Source: Paenibacillus sp. SY21-1 (GTDB lineage: Bacteria > Bacillota > Bacilli > Paenibacillales > Paenibacillaceae). Taken from it: a stretch of DNA of 64,000 nucleotides. Location: the NCBI RefSeq assembly GCF_005222705.1, contig NZ_STGF01000013.1:124001-188000 (forward strand), given 5' to 3'. Below, piece after piece: positions 19,124 to 28,138 of this stretch (its first letter is position 1; each line of letters opens with the position of its first letter). Position numbers and translations under genes: made by a program. The notes beneath the pieces are model-generated. The model did no database searches. It saw nothing but the letters and a program-made list of their open reading frames with translations, and was not told the DNA's origin.

Positions 19124-20722
19124 CTACTGTCCCAGCCTTTCCCGGTATTCCGAAGGCGTCAAACCGACATATTTTTTGAAGAAGGTTGTAAAATAATTCG
19201 GATCGGCGATCCCGACAGCCTGTGCAACCGCATACAATTTAAGCTCGGGATTGGCAAGCAGCGCTTTGGCCTCCTCAACCCTTACGGCGGTTATATACTC
19301 CTTGACCGTCTGACCGCTTTGTTTCTTGAAAAACGAGCACAGGTACGTTTCGCTCAAGTTCACCTGATCGGCGATCGTTTGAATGCCGAATCCCTTCTCG
19401 TGAAAACGGGTATGAATTACTCTCGTAATCTCTCTCATTTTGCCGGCTCCCGCCCCCGCGCCGTTCTCCTCCTTGCCGAATACGGACAGGAAGGACAGCA
19501 CATAAGCATGAAGCCGCTCCAAATCGGGGATACGATCGATTTCCTTCCAAATATAACGGCTTTCTCCTTCATCCTCGCGCTCGGTCAGTCCCTGCTGAAG
19601 GGCGGCTTCCAGCAAAATGAGCAAAAACTGAAAATACACGTCCTTGACCCGCATAATATCCAGGTCGAGACTTCGCTTGGCCTGTGTCGTCAATGCGCCG
19701 ATAATGCCGGCGGCCTGCCCCGGCTCGCCCCTGCGAACCGCCTCGCGGAAGCTGCGGAGCTCCTCCCAGTCGGTTTCGAGCGCTTCGCCGCTGTCGGTGT
19801 CGGGCGGGAAAGCCAGCTCGCCGTAAGGCTTGTAGAACTGCAGATTGCCGGCTTCGACGGCGGAACGGTAGGCGGTGGGGATATCCCCAAGCTCTGCCGC
19901 CTGGCGCCCGATAGCCAGATGGAATTGGATTTGAGGGTCGAGCAGTCCGCTAAGCGCATGCCTAAGCTCCTCTGCCCGCGCTCTTCCATCGGAATACACC
20001 GGGCCGATCGAGCCCGGCATGACGATAACGAGCCAGCTATGGGAATCAAAGCCTGCTATCGCCCGCCAATCATGAAACTGAACATGCCCGGACAAGGCGT
20101 TCAAAAGCTCGGTTTGCACGACGCCGGGGTCCTTCGGAAGGGCGGACTGGCTCCAGAACAATGGAGCGGCGGCGACGGTGTATGGCCCTTGCGGGGGAAG
20201 CATGAACGTGCCGCGATCCAGCAGCGCCGGCATGACATGGGGAGAATGCGGATCGGTAATCAGCTTGCGCACCATTTCCCTGCGCAGAATCGGAATGGCT
20301 TCGTCATAGCTTACCTTCAGACGCAGCTCCTCCTGCTTGCGCTCCTGCTCCGCCTGGTGGATGGCCGCCGCTTCCCCTACCGCCTTGAGCACAATATCAG
20401 GATTGATCGGCTTCTCGATGAATTGGAACGCCTGCAATTGGATGGCCGAGAACAAATATTCCTTGTCCGAAAAACCGCTCAGAAAAATGAGCTTGACGTC
20501 CAGGTCCAGCAAGCGCAGGCGGCGGGCGAACTCGATGCCGTCCATCTTGGGCATGCGAATGTCGCAAATGATAATATCCGGCTGCAGGACGGCGGCAAGC
20601 TCAAGCGCCAGGGCGCCGTTTTTGGCGGCATGCACCGATTCGATACCGACCTTGTCCCACTCTATCCGGTGCTGCAAAAATTCCCTCGTGCGTATTTCAT
20701 CGTCTACGATTAACAGCTTCAT
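19124..20722 (-). CDS. YesN-type AraC-family response regulator
   Basis: 532 residues. An N-terminal receiver domain (LLIVDDE, phosphoacceptor Asp in IIICDIRMPKMDG near residue 54, Lys in EKPI) is joined by a long linker to a C-terminal AraC/XylS double HTH of about 100 residues ending PNYFTTFFKKYVGLTPSEYR. It is partnered with the kinase immediately downstream. The likely target is the permease operon, whose promoter region has a good -10 and a poor -35. Confidence 0.93.
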   Translation of the reverse strand: MKLLIVDDEIRTREFLQHRIEWDKVGIESVHAAKNGALALELAAVLQPDIIICDIRMPKMDGIEFARRLRLLDLDVKLIFLSGFSDKEYLFSAIQLQAFQFIEKPINPDIVLKAVGEAAAIHQAEQERKQEELRLKVSYDEAIPILRREMVRKLITDPHSPHVMPALLDRGTFMLPPQGPYTVAAAPLFWSQSALPKDPGVVQTELLNALSGHVQFHDWRAIAGFDSHSWLVIVMPGSIGPVYSDGRARAEELRHALSGLLDPQIQFHLAIGRQAAELGDIPTAYRSAVEAGNLQFYKPYGELAFPPDTDSGEALETDWEELRSFREAVRRGEPGQAAGIIGALTTQAKRSLDLDIMRVKDVYFQFLLILLEAALQQGLTEREDEGESRYIWKEIDRIPDLERLHAYVLSFLSVFGKEENGAGAGAGKMREITRVIHTRFHEKGFGIQTIADQVNLSETYLCSFFKKQSGQTVKEYITAVRVEEAKALLANPELKLYAVAQAVGIADPNYFTTFFKKYVGLTPSEYRERLGQ

Positions 20723-20740
20723 GCGATCCCCCCGGAAGTA

Positions 20741-22024
20741 TTATGAGTTCATAATACGCGCATTCCATTTTTTCTGCCAGACTATATCGTTCCAGAAGGG
20801 ATGGTGCGGGGCGCAGTTCGAGCACAGCGTCATTCCCCAGAATCCCAGCCTGATTCCTTTTTCAATCGCATATTCCGCTATGAACTTGCCGACCGGTCCC
20901 TCCTCGAAGCCTGCATGCAGCGGCGTATAGCCGACATAGCCCTCCCCGATTACAACCGGAATGTCGTAATGCCGAACCCAATCGCGCACTTCTTCAAAGC
21001 GCAGCTCGGCCTTCTGCAGCATCGCCAGCTTATGATCGCTATAGCGGTCGTACAGGAACAAATCCCATTTATCCGGATCAGCCCAGTCATGCAAATAGAT
21101 CAGCTTCATCCCGACGGGATTTCCCTCCATTCTCCATTCTTGCCCGGACGGCAGCGTCCATTGCGAGAAGGGAGGCGCATCGTCGCGCAGCAGCGATTGC
21201 ACGAACGGATTCGGGAACGGAACCTCGTCATCGTTAAGTCCCGCCGCATCCATAAGCTCGTTCAGCACTCCTTTTATATACAAATGGAAATGAGCCACCT
21301 GCATATTGCGGGCTGCATAAGCTTTCGGATACGCTTCATTCAGCGTATAGCTTGCCGTCATCAGCACGTCCGGATGCCGGTCGCGCAAAAAATCGATCGC
21401 TTCCTCAATGTAGGGCTGCATCGCCTCCACAAGCGCCGGCGTATCCGTCTCGGCGAGCCCCTTGCTCGTCCCGACAGCGGTCAGCTGTCCGAACTCCACC
21501 TCGTTATGAAGCTCGGCGTAAACGATCTGGCTGGCATAACCCTCTATCTTCACGAACCGGATCAGCTGATCAAGCGATCGCGCGATCGCCATAAAGCGGT
21601 CCTCCGGCGGAATCGAGGCCAGCAGATCCCGCAGCTCCGGATGCGCAAGGAAGCTTGGGCTTTGCTGGTATTCCCAGGAAGACAGCATGATATAGCAGCC
21701 GTGCTCCTTCGCCTGGCGGAACAGCTCCAGCAGATGGGCATGCCCGTCAAGCTCCGCGCCGCCGCGGCAGTTGTACCAGCGCGTCCGCCGCCCTACCTCG
21801 CCGAGATTGCCGAACTTTAGCGGTCCGGGGCGCTTGCCCTCAGCCGTAAACAGCATAAACGGCATCGCGCAGATCCGAATGGTGTTATAGCCTCGTTCAA
21901 CCGCCTCCTTAAAGCGCGCGCCCAAATCGTGGTACGGCTCGCCCGGCAGCGTCATCGTATACCATGAAAAATCCCACATCGTAATCGTCAGCTTGCGCGG
22001 CAGCTTGGCCATCCCTTTTTTCAT
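20741..22024 (-). CDS. Cellulase-like (GH5-related, clan A) glycoside hydrolase, cytoplasmic
   Basis: 427 residues from ATG 22024, chosen because GGAGGAG lies upstream and the conserved core starts soon after (KLTITMWDFSW). A TIM-barrel pattern is visible: LHNEVEF near residue 200 supplies the candidate acid/base Glu, and VVIGEGYVGY near 370 the candidate nucleophile Glu. No signal peptide, so the substrate would be an imported oligosaccharide or aryl-glycoside. It is 18 bases upstream of the response regulator and probably cotranscribed. The family resembles the Pfam 'cellulase-like' group; specificity is unknown. Confidence 0.78.
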   Translation of the reverse strand: MKKGMAKLPRKLTITMWDFSWYTMTLPGEPYHDLGARFKEAVERGYNTIRICAMPFMLFTAEGKRPGPLKFGNLGEVGRRTRWYNCRGGAELDGHAHLLELFRQAKEHGCYIMLSSWEYQQSPSFLAHPELRDLLASIPPEDRFMAIARSLDQLIRFVKIEGYASQIVYAELHNEVEFGQLTAVGTSKGLAETDTPALVEAMQPYIEEAIDFLRDRHPDVLMTASYTLNEAYPKAYAARNMQVAHFHLYIKGVLNELMDAAGLNDDEVPFPNPFVQSLLRDDAPPFSQWTLPSGQEWRMEGNPVGMKLIYLHDWADPDKWDLFLYDRYSDHKLAMLQKAELRFEEVRDWVRHYDIPVVIGEGYVGYTPLHAGFEEGPVGKFIAEYAIEKGIRLGFWGMTLCSNCAPHHPFWNDIVWQKKWNARIMNS

Positions 22025-22150
22025 CCTGATCCACTCCTCCGTTATGATTGCTTCAAGTATAGGCCCGGAGCGGCTTGGAAAAAAGAATAATCCTGCTGCA
22101 AACTCATGGGATTCTGCTGCGCGCTGCGGCTGCTCGGCCAACGCAGCAAA

Positions 22151-22179
22151 GGCCAACCGCTCCTGTTAAGCGATTGGCC
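22151..22179 (-). terminator. Terminator downstream of the MFS transporter gene
   Basis: GGCCAACCGCT/AGCGATTGGCC, an 11-bp stem with a seven-base loop. The T-tract is modest on the minus strand and better on the plus strand (TTTCCTTTTAG). It lies between the MFS stop at 22267 and the hydrolase start at 22024. Confidence 0.6.
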
Positions 22180-22266
22180 TTTCCTTTTAGCCGCCCTTTT
22201 CGCGGCGCAACGCGGCGACATCGACGTTCTCATGCCCGCTGTCGGACGGTTGGGCGATTCTGCATT

Positions 22267-23487
22267 TTAGCCGCTCGCCCGTCGAGCGCCTCCTGACGCC
22301 CGCCTTTCCCTCTGAGTCCTTAGCAGCAGGGCTGCGCCTGCAAGAGCGAGTATTACGCCCGTAGCGACAAAAATATAATGAATGCCCATGGCCAAGCCCA
22401 ACAAACCGCCGATCAGCGGGCCCAGCATCGAGCCAAATTGATTGGCGCTTGCAGTGAGCCCGAAGGAGCGGCCTCGGAATTGTTCATCCGTGCTCTGCAC
22501 AACCAGCGTATTCGTTATAGGTCCGATTCCGGCCATAAACAGTCCGAATATGAATTGGACGACGGCAAACAGCCACAAATCCTTGACGAAAAACTGCATG
22601 CTTACGACAATGCCCGAAGCGATGAGGCAGACGATCAGAATCCGGTGGTACCCCCTCTGCTCGCCCAGTCGTCCCCATACGGGCGAGGCGACAATCCCCG
22701 CAATGCCGATCAGGGAAAGGATAAAGCCTGCCGACAGCACCGCGCCCTGCAAGCCTCCCTGCAATTCAGCAATATGAAGCGACATGAGCGGCTGGAACAT
22801 GTTGATCGATAACTGGAACAGCACCAGCAGGAGCAGCATCGTCATCAACTGCCGGTTGCGGAAGGCCATCCGGTATGTGAGCGGCTTTTCCTTCTTGTTT
22901 TTCACCTCGCCCGGCTCCGGCGCCTTGCCTTCGCGTACCCATACAATGACCGCAACTGCGGCCAGCAGAATAATTATGCCGGCCACTATGAACGAGCGTC
23001 TCAGGCCGAAGGCCTGCGCCAGCAGCCCGCCGAACAGCGGTCCCAGAATGCCGCCGGTCATCGTTCCGGCCTGCATCATGCCAAGGCTCCAGCCTAGCTT
23101 CTCCTTGGGCGCGATCGACGCGACAATCGACATCGAGGCCGGGACAAAACCGCCGACGAAACCGTGCATCATCCGTACGCCGACTAATTGCCAAGGCGTC
23201 TGCACAAAGGCGATTAGCGCGTAAATAACGGCCAGGCTGAGTCCCGCCCGAATGACCATTTTTCGCTTCCCGTACTTGTCCGCCATCAACCCCCACAAAG
23301 GGGCCATGACCGCCCCGACCAAAAAAGCCGCCGAGTGAACGACGCCCGCCCACAAATTAACCGAGCCTTCCTCTACCCCCAGGTCAAAAAGAAACAAGGG
23401 AAGGAACGGTACCGACATCGTATAGCTGGAACTGCAAAATAAAACGCCAAACCATAAAATCCACATCGTTCGTTTCCACGACGGCAT
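22267..23487 (-). CDS. MFS transporter (12 TM, drug or sugar efflux type)
   Basis: 406 residues with about twelve hydrophobic segments. The loop motif WGLMADKYGKRKMVIRAG near residue 65 is MFS motif A, a second copy WGRLGEQRGYHR lies after helix 8, and LGPLFGGLLA resembles motif C of exporters. It resembles MdtG/YqgE-type multidrug efflux proteins. AGAGGGGG precedes ATG 23487. It is transcribed toward the hydrolase but separated by a terminator, and is divergent from the GH43 gene. Confidence 0.9.
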   Translation of the reverse strand: MPSWKRTMWILWFGVLFCSSSYTMSVPFLPLFLFDLGVEEGSVNLWAGVVHSAAFLVGAVMAPLWGLMADKYGKRKMVIRAGLSLAVIYALIAFVQTPWQLVGVRMMHGFVGGFVPASMSIVASIAPKEKLGWSLGMMQAGTMTGGILGPLFGGLLAQAFGLRRSFIVAGIIILLAAVAVIVWVREGKAPEPGEVKNKKEKPLTYRMAFRNRQLMTMLLLLVLFQLSINMFQPLMSLHIAELQGGLQGAVLSAGFILSLIGIAGIVASPVWGRLGEQRGYHRILIVCLIASGIVVSMQFFVKDLWLFAVVQFIFGLFMAGIGPITNTLVVQSTDEQFRGRSFGLTASANQFGSMLGPLIGGLLGLAMGIHYIFVATGVILALAGAALLLRTQRERRASGGARRASG

Positions 23488-23656
23488 GCCATCCCCCTCT
23501 TCCCTTTCAATTTCGTCCGCTCAAGCCATCTATCTTTTACTATACGCCTCCTTTACCTTTTCTTCAAAAATCGTATGGGGGCGCAAGATTAAGGAAACAA
23601 CGCCCTGTTCCAGTCAATTGCCGTATTATCGCTTGAAAATCCAAGCTGACAGCCGA

Positions 23657-23685
23657 TTGGCGAAAAAGACCAAGTGGATTATAAT
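23657..23685 (+). promoter_or_regulatory. Promoter for the GH43 gene
   Basis: TTGGCG at 23657-23662 and TATAAT at 23680-23685 with a 17-base spacer, 53 bases upstream of the start codon. Housekeeping sigma-A type. Confidence 0.65.
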
Positions 23686-23737
23686 GAATCCAAGCATTTT
23701 GATTGCATTCCAGTTAATTCTAAGGAGATGAATTTAT

Positions 23738-24868
23738 ATGTTCACTCATTCTGATGGCGAGTTAAAGCTGACCACTCCCGCAGGAACAAAGCCTGAGCTG
23801 CCGATGTACGTCGATAACGGCGCCGGAGAGACGGTGAAGGTAGACTGGGAGGAGCCGGAGCCTTCGTTGTATGCGCAGACGGGCGCTTTTGTTGCGCAAG
23901 GGAATCTGGCCGACAGGGAATTTCCCCATCCGCTCGCGCCTAACCGCGCAGATCCGCATATCCACAAGCACACCGACGGCTACTACTACTTGACCGGCTC
24001 CGTGCCCGAATACGACCGCATCGTGCTGCGCCGCTCGCAAACGCTTTCGGGACTAGCGTCCGCTTCCGAATCGGTCATTTGGACCAAGCATGAAGAAGGA
24101 GAAATGGGCAATCATATTTGGGCGCCCGAGCTGCACTTCATTGACGGCAAATGGTACGTTTATTTCGCCGCCGGAACGGCGGAGGACAAGTGGGCGATTC
24201 GCCAGTATGTGCTGGAATGCGAGGCGGATAATCCATGCGAGGGCCACTGGGTGGAAAAAGGAAAAATCGTGATGAATTTTGAAAGCTTCACGCTTGATGC
24301 CACCACCTTTGTCGTCAATGGAACCCGCTACTTGGCGTGGGCGCAAATCGACGAGGTATCCTGCCTCTACATCGCGCGCATGAGCAATCCGTGGACCATC
24401 GACGGGAAGCAGGTGCGCATATCCTCGCCGGATCTCGAATGGGAGCGGCATGGACACAAGGTCAACGAGGGTCCCGCCGTGCTCGTCCGGAACGGCCGCG
24501 TCTTTATGGCCTATTCGGCCAGCGCAACCGACGATCGCTACTGCATGGGACTGCTGACCGCAGCGGAGTCAAGCGATCTGCTGGACCCGGCTTCCTGGAC
24601 CAAATCGCCGGAGCCCGTGTTCCGCAGCCATCCGGCAACAAGCGAATACGGCCCCGGCCATAACAGCTTTACGCGGGACGAGGCGGACGAAACGGATATT
24701 CTTGTCTATCATGCGCGTTCGTACAAGGAAATTGACGGCGAGCCGCTGTACGACCCTAACCGCCATGCCCGGATACAAAGGCTGGGCTGGAAAGAGGACG
24801 GAACGCCCGATTTCGGCTTCCCGGGGCAGCAAGCCCGCCGGATTACGTGCCTCGTGACCGTCGAATAA
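23738..24868 (+). CDS. Glycoside hydrolase family 43 protein (arabinosidase/xylosidase type), cytoplasmic
   Basis: 376 residues after AAGGAGATG. The five-bladed beta-propeller active site of GH43 is visible: Asp in NRADPHIH (general base), Asp in TLDATTF (pKa modulator) and Glu in VNEGPAVL (general acid). IWAPELHFIDGKWYVYFAAG and GPGHNSF are family hallmarks. The length is that of a single catalytic domain with no carbohydrate-binding module. No signal peptide, so it probably releases arabinose or xylose from imported oligosaccharides. Specificity within GH43 is not decidable here. Confidence 0.92.
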   Translation: MFTHSDGELKLTTPAGTKPELPMYVDNGAGETVKVDWEEPEPSLYAQTGAFVAQGNLADREFPHPLAPNRADPHIHKHTDGYYYLTGSVPEYDRIVLRRSQTLSGLASASESVIWTKHEEGEMGNHIWAPELHFIDGKWYVYFAAGTAEDKWAIRQYVLECEADNPCEGHWVEKGKIVMNFESFTLDATTFVVNGTRYLAWAQIDEVSCLYIARMSNPWTIDGKQVRISSPDLEWERHGHKVNEGPAVLVRNGRVFMAYSASATDDRYCMGLLTAAESSDLLDPASWTKSPEPVFRSHPATSEYGPGHNSFTRDEADETDILVYHARSYKEIDGEPLYDPNRHARIQRLGWKEDGTPDFGFPGQQARRITCLVTVE

Positions 24869-24987
24869 GGCAGAAGAGGAAAGCGAAGGACAAGCCATTT
24901 TAGCAAAATATAAGAAATAATATGCGTTCCCGCGTGTTATGCTATAGAGGAAATGTACGACTAAACCAGTTGAGAGGATGAAGCCAA

Positions 24988-25395
24988 ATGGCTAAGCTGA
25001 CCCCTTATATTTTCTCGGAGGATGCGAGAACGCAAGCCGAATTTTACACGAACGCGCTCGGCGGTGAAATTCTGTCGGTGATGACGTTTGCCCAAGCTCC
25101 GAACGTGGATGAGCAGCTGAAGGATAAAGTCATGCATATGAGCCTGATTGCAGGCGGCATCTCCTTCTTCATGTCCGATAGTCCGTTTCAACCGATCGAA
25201 CGCGGCAACGGCATGCATCTCAGTCTGGAATTCGACGACGAGGCGGAAGCTTACTCTCGGTTCGACAAGCTCGCCGAAGGCGGCAAGGTGCTGGACGCGC
25301 TAAAAAAGCAATTCTGGGGAAGTTTGTTCGGACTGGTGGAGGATAAATTCGGCGTGCTGTGGCAAGTGACTACAGAGGCCAAGCCAGCGGAATAA
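24988..25395 (+). CDS. VOC-superfamily (PhnB/YjdN-like) protein
   Basis: 135 residues after a GAGAGG site. Paired beta-alpha-beta-beta-beta modules of the vicinal-oxygen-chelate fold are recognisable (LTPYIFSEDARTQAEFYTNALGGEI; LVEDKFGVLWQV). PhnB-like members are usually annotated as glyoxalase/bleomycin-resistance-like and have no fixed activity. The next gene begins 27 bases downstream, so the two form a small operon. Confidence 0.85.
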   Translation: MAKLTPYIFSEDARTQAEFYTNALGGEILSVMTFAQAPNVDEQLKDKVMHMSLIAGGISFFMSDSPFQPIERGNGMHLSLEFDDEAEAYSRFDKLAEGGKVLDALKKQFWGSLFGLVEDKFGVLWQVTTEAKPAE

Positions 25396-25422
25396 CGACT
25401 GCAATTCGAAGGAGCATTCACG

Positions 25423-25767
25423 ATGAATGAGGAAGTATCATCCTATATTGGGGAACTCGGGGCTGTATGGCAGCGCGAGCTAGCCGAGGAATTGCGCCAG
25501 CTTGTCCATCGCGTCATTCCGGAGGCACAGGAGCGCATTCAGTACAAAAAGCCCCATTTTTTGAAAAATGGCAAATATGCCGCAGTCATTTCTCCTGCGA
25601 AAGGCTGGGTCAGCTTCACCATATTCAACGCAGCCGGCTTGTCCATTCCGGACGGCGTGTTTGAGGATGGGCCGGAGGAGCGTAGAACGGTAAAAATACG
25701 CGAAGGCAAGCCTGCCGATTTCGAGCTGCTCGCCGCCCTGCTTAAACAGGCGTCCGACGGATTGTAA
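25423..25767 (+). CDS. DUF1801 family protein (YdhG-like)
   Basis: 114 residues. The pattern 'LVHRVIPEAQERIQYKKPHFLKNGKYAAVISPAKGWVSFTIF' matches DUF1801, a small iron-chaperone/YdhG-like fold often encoded beside VOC proteins. Function unknown. A GGAG site lies upstream and a strong terminator follows. Confidence 0.82.
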   Translation: MNEEVSSYIGELGAVWQRELAEELRQLVHRVIPEAQERIQYKKPHFLKNGKYAAVISPAKGWVSFTIFNAAGLSIPDGVFEDGPEERRTVKIREGKPADFELLAALLKQASDGL

Positions 25768-25779
25768 GCCTGCTGAAAT

Positions 25780-25822
25780 AAGGGAAAGAGCTTGCCGCGA
25801 TTTGCGGCAAGCTCTTTCCCTT
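25780..25822 (+). terminator. Strong terminator after the VOC-DUF1801 operon
   Basis: A perfect 19-bp stem AAGGGAAAGAGCTTGCCGC with a five-base loop. It can work in both directions; the minus-strand tail TTATTTC may back up termination of the pectinesterase operon. Confidence 0.85.
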
Positions 25823-25933
25823 TAAGCGGTCGGCCAGTCCCGGGCGCAGCCGCCTCCATGCAGCCGGCTGCGATGATACGTCCGTATCCGTTTACCTCCG
25901 ATTTCTCCCCTGCGCAACTGCTTGATCTAAGCA

Positions 25934-25985
25934 GACAACGCGAACGGTCCGTGCCGCTGCGGGCTGTCGGACCGCTCGCGCTGTC
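25934..25985 (-). terminator. Long hairpin at the pectinesterase stop codon
   Basis: GACAACGCGAACGGTCCG (25934-25951) faces CGGACCGCTCGCGCTGTC (25968-25985): an 18-bp stem with only G-U exceptions in RNA. It begins within the stop codon. There is no T-tract, so it may protect the mRNA 3' end rather than terminate. Confidence 0.5.
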
Positions 25986-27022
25986 TATCGGGAACGGAGC
26001 GGATTCCAGCCATCGTCGCCGGACAGAACGCGGCCGATTGTATACATCTCCGCTTGCGCGGCGTCCAGCCTTCGGCTCCAAGCTATCCTCTCTCCATCGT
26101 GGGCGCCGGGGCCGCTGCTCCCGAATTCGGCAAAAACGGCGGTAGCCTCGCTTTCGCTTTTGCCCCAGTTGTGCCAGCCTTCGGGCTTGATATGCTCGCC
26201 CATCCAGCAGTTGATGAAGGCTGCCTTTGCATAAATGCGCCACGGTCTTCCCAGATAGACGGAACGAGCCGGAGCGTCGCTTTTCAATCGGCTATCAAGG
26301 AATACATACCCGTAAGGAATGTGCTCCGGCGTTGACGGCGCCGTAATCCAGCCTTGAATGTCGTCGCGAGAAGCCTCCCCATTGTACGGCCGGCAGCGGG
26401 AAAAAATGTCGCAGTTGGAGAAGACGGCCGTGGCCGAGCCAAAAATAAAATCCACGTCGCCTTCGATATAGCAGGACTCGTAATATTGCCGCGAAGCCCG
26501 CCTGGGCAATCCTTCCCGCGGTCCGCCGAACGTCGACCGATCCATCGGCACTTCCGGCAACGGTCCCGTAAACAGGGTGTCCTGTCGCCCAATAAAACGG
26601 CAGCCGATAAAGGAAACGCGATCGCCGTCCACATAAGCCGCCACGGCCTGCCCGATCTGCTCTCCGTAGCCGGCTCCGTTAACGAACGACATGTTCTCCG
26701 CCACAAAATCATCCGCTCCGATAAATGCCGTGTAGGAATGAAACGTATGGTATAGCTCCCCGTTCGGGAAAGCCTTCATCGCATAATCATCGTAATAAAT
26801 TTGCGTATTGACGGCATCCTCGCCGATCAGGCTAACCGTCCGATGCTCGATATGCAGCTTCTCGCGGTACACGCCAGGTCTGACCCGGATGACTACCCGT
26901 TCGGGACAATGAACGGGAATGGCGTCCACTGCCTCCTGAATTGACGTATAGTCCCCGCTGCCGTCGCTCGCTACAACTACCTGCTTGCGTACAACCCGCC
27001 CCGCTCCGGCTCCTGTTGTCAT
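25985..27022 (-). CDS. Pectinesterase (carbohydrate esterase family 8), no signal peptide
   Basis: 345 residues of right-handed beta-helix. CE8 catalytic motifs are present: GQAVAAYVDGDRVSF, GRQDTLF (first Asp) and YIEGDVDFIFGSA (nucleophile Asp), with an Arg-containing YLGRPWR near residue 270. The N-terminus goes straight into the domain (ASDGSGDYTSIQEAVDAIP), so the enzyme is predicted cytoplasmic, unlike the secreted plant and pathogen enzymes. It would demethylate imported methyl-oligogalacturonides. It lies 26 bases after the LacI-type gene and ends the operon permease-permease-binding protein-LacI-pectinesterase. Confidence 0.92.
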   Translation of the reverse strand: MTTGAGAGRVVRKQVVVASDGSGDYTSIQEAVDAIPVHCPERVVIRVRPGVYREKLHIEHRTVSLIGEDAVNTQIYYDDYAMKAFPNGELYHTFHSYTAFIGADDFVAENMSFVNGAGYGEQIGQAVAAYVDGDRVSFIGCRFIGRQDTLFTGPLPEVPMDRSTFGGPREGLPRRASRQYYESCYIEGDVDFIFGSATAVFSNCDIFSRCRPYNGEASRDDIQGWITAPSTPEHIPYGYVFLDSRLKSDAPARSVYLGRPWRIYAKAAFINCWMGEHIKPEGWHNWGKSESEATAVFAEFGSSGPGAHDGERIAWSRRLDAAQAEMYTIGRVLSGDDGWNPLRSR

Positions 27023-27048
27023 GTATGCTCCACTCCCTCTTGCCTATG

Positions 27049-28038
27049 TTAATTGTTCTCTATATGAGTCCGTTCCTTGCACCGGGCTACCGAGCTGCGT
27101 TCATGCAGAAGCGGCTGTATAACGACCGGATAGCTCACGGTTTCTTTCTTGATCAGCGAAACAATGAGCTCGGCCGCCTGGACCGCCAGCTCGTCAAGCG
27201 GCGGACCTACCGTGGTCAACGCTACCTCGGCATATTGCATTTCCGGCAAATCATCGTAGCCGATTAACGAAATATCCTCGGGAACCTTGAGGCCTGCCTC
27301 CAGCAGCGCGCGCAGCGCCCCCTTAGTCACCATACTGTTCAAGCCTATAAACGCGGTCGGGGAGCCTTGGTGAAACCGGTAATTGCGGACTGCCATATAC
27401 CCGTCCTCCCAGGTTGAATAGGCAGGGAGCACATATTCCTCATGCACCTCCAGCCCCTTGCGGGCCAGCGCCTCCTTGTAGCCTGCAACCTTGACGTCCT
27501 GCGAATTGCCGATAAAGCCGATTCGGCTGTGGCCAAGCTCCTGCAAATGCTCGACCGCTTTATAGATGCCTTCCTTGCGATCGATTTTTATATAAGGCGA
27601 ATTGGGATTTTCATCCGCGCCGAGCAAGAACCAGGGAATATGGAGGTTCGAAAAATCCTTCATAAAAGGATCAGATTTATCCAGGCGATAATCCCAAAAA
27701 ATACATCCGTCCACCCGAAGCTGACTGAATATGTCGTAACCGTCGGTTGATACGACCAGGATCATCTGATAGCCGCGCTTTTTCAATTCAAGATGCAGGT
27801 TTTTGGAGATGTTCGCGAACAGCGGATTGCTCAGCTCGTCCAGCACAAAGCCGATAATATGGCTGCGTCCCGAGGACAGCTGGGTAGCCATAATATTTTT
27901 GCGGTAATTGTGCTTTTCCGCAATCTCCATCACCTTTTTTCTCGTCGCCGGCTTAATGAGCGGATTGCCGTTCAGCGCCTTGGAAACCGTGCTGTAGCTC
28001 ACGCCGGCCAGCTTGGCGATATCCTTTATCGTAATCAT
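27049..28038 (-). CDS. LacI-family transcriptional regulator
   Basis: 329 residues from ATG 28038. An upstream in-frame GTG at 28050 also exists; the ATG fits the family N-terminus (ITIKDIAKLAGVSYSTVSKALNG). It has the N-terminal HTH plus hinge helix and a periplasmic-binding-like effector domain (YKEALARKGLEVHEEYVLP; SLIGYDDLPE). It sits inside the transport operon, so it probably controls it through the palindrome at 31785-31800 in response to a sugar ligand. Confidence 0.92.
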   Translation of the reverse strand: MITIKDIAKLAGVSYSTVSKALNGNPLIKPATRKKVMEIAEKHNYRKNIMATQLSSGRSHIIGFVLDELSNPLFANISKNLHLELKKRGYQMILVVSTDGYDIFSQLRVDGCIFWDYRLDKSDPFMKDFSNLHIPWFLLGADENPNSPYIKIDRKEGIYKAVEHLQELGHSRIGFIGNSQDVKVAGYKEALARKGLEVHEEYVLPAYSTWEDGYMAVRNYRFHQGSPTAFIGLNSMVTKGALRALLEAGLKVPEDISLIGYDDLPEMQYAEVALTTVGPPLDELAVQAAELIVSLIKKETVSYPVVIQPLLHERSSVARCKERTHIENN

Positions 28039-28097
28039 CCTCAGGTACACGTCCCTTCCATCCTGTTACACTAACCTTACCCAAACTGGCAGCCATT

Positions 28098-28123
28098 GGC
28101 TACCTCTTTTTTTCGAGGCAGCC
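28098..28123 (-). other. Intercistronic hairpin between the binding-protein and LacI genes
   Basis: GGCTACCTC/GAGGCAGCC with an eight-base T-rich loop and no T-tract after it on the minus strand. It could stabilise the binding-protein mRNA and lower expression of the downstream regulator. Confidence 0.45.
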
Positions 28124-28138
28124 CTGGCTCCTGCAGCC

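Noticed and set aside
28038..28050. GTG at 28050 as the LacI-type start.
   Set aside because: Only three bases separate it from AAGGGA, and the family N-terminus begins at ATG 28038; not fully excluded.
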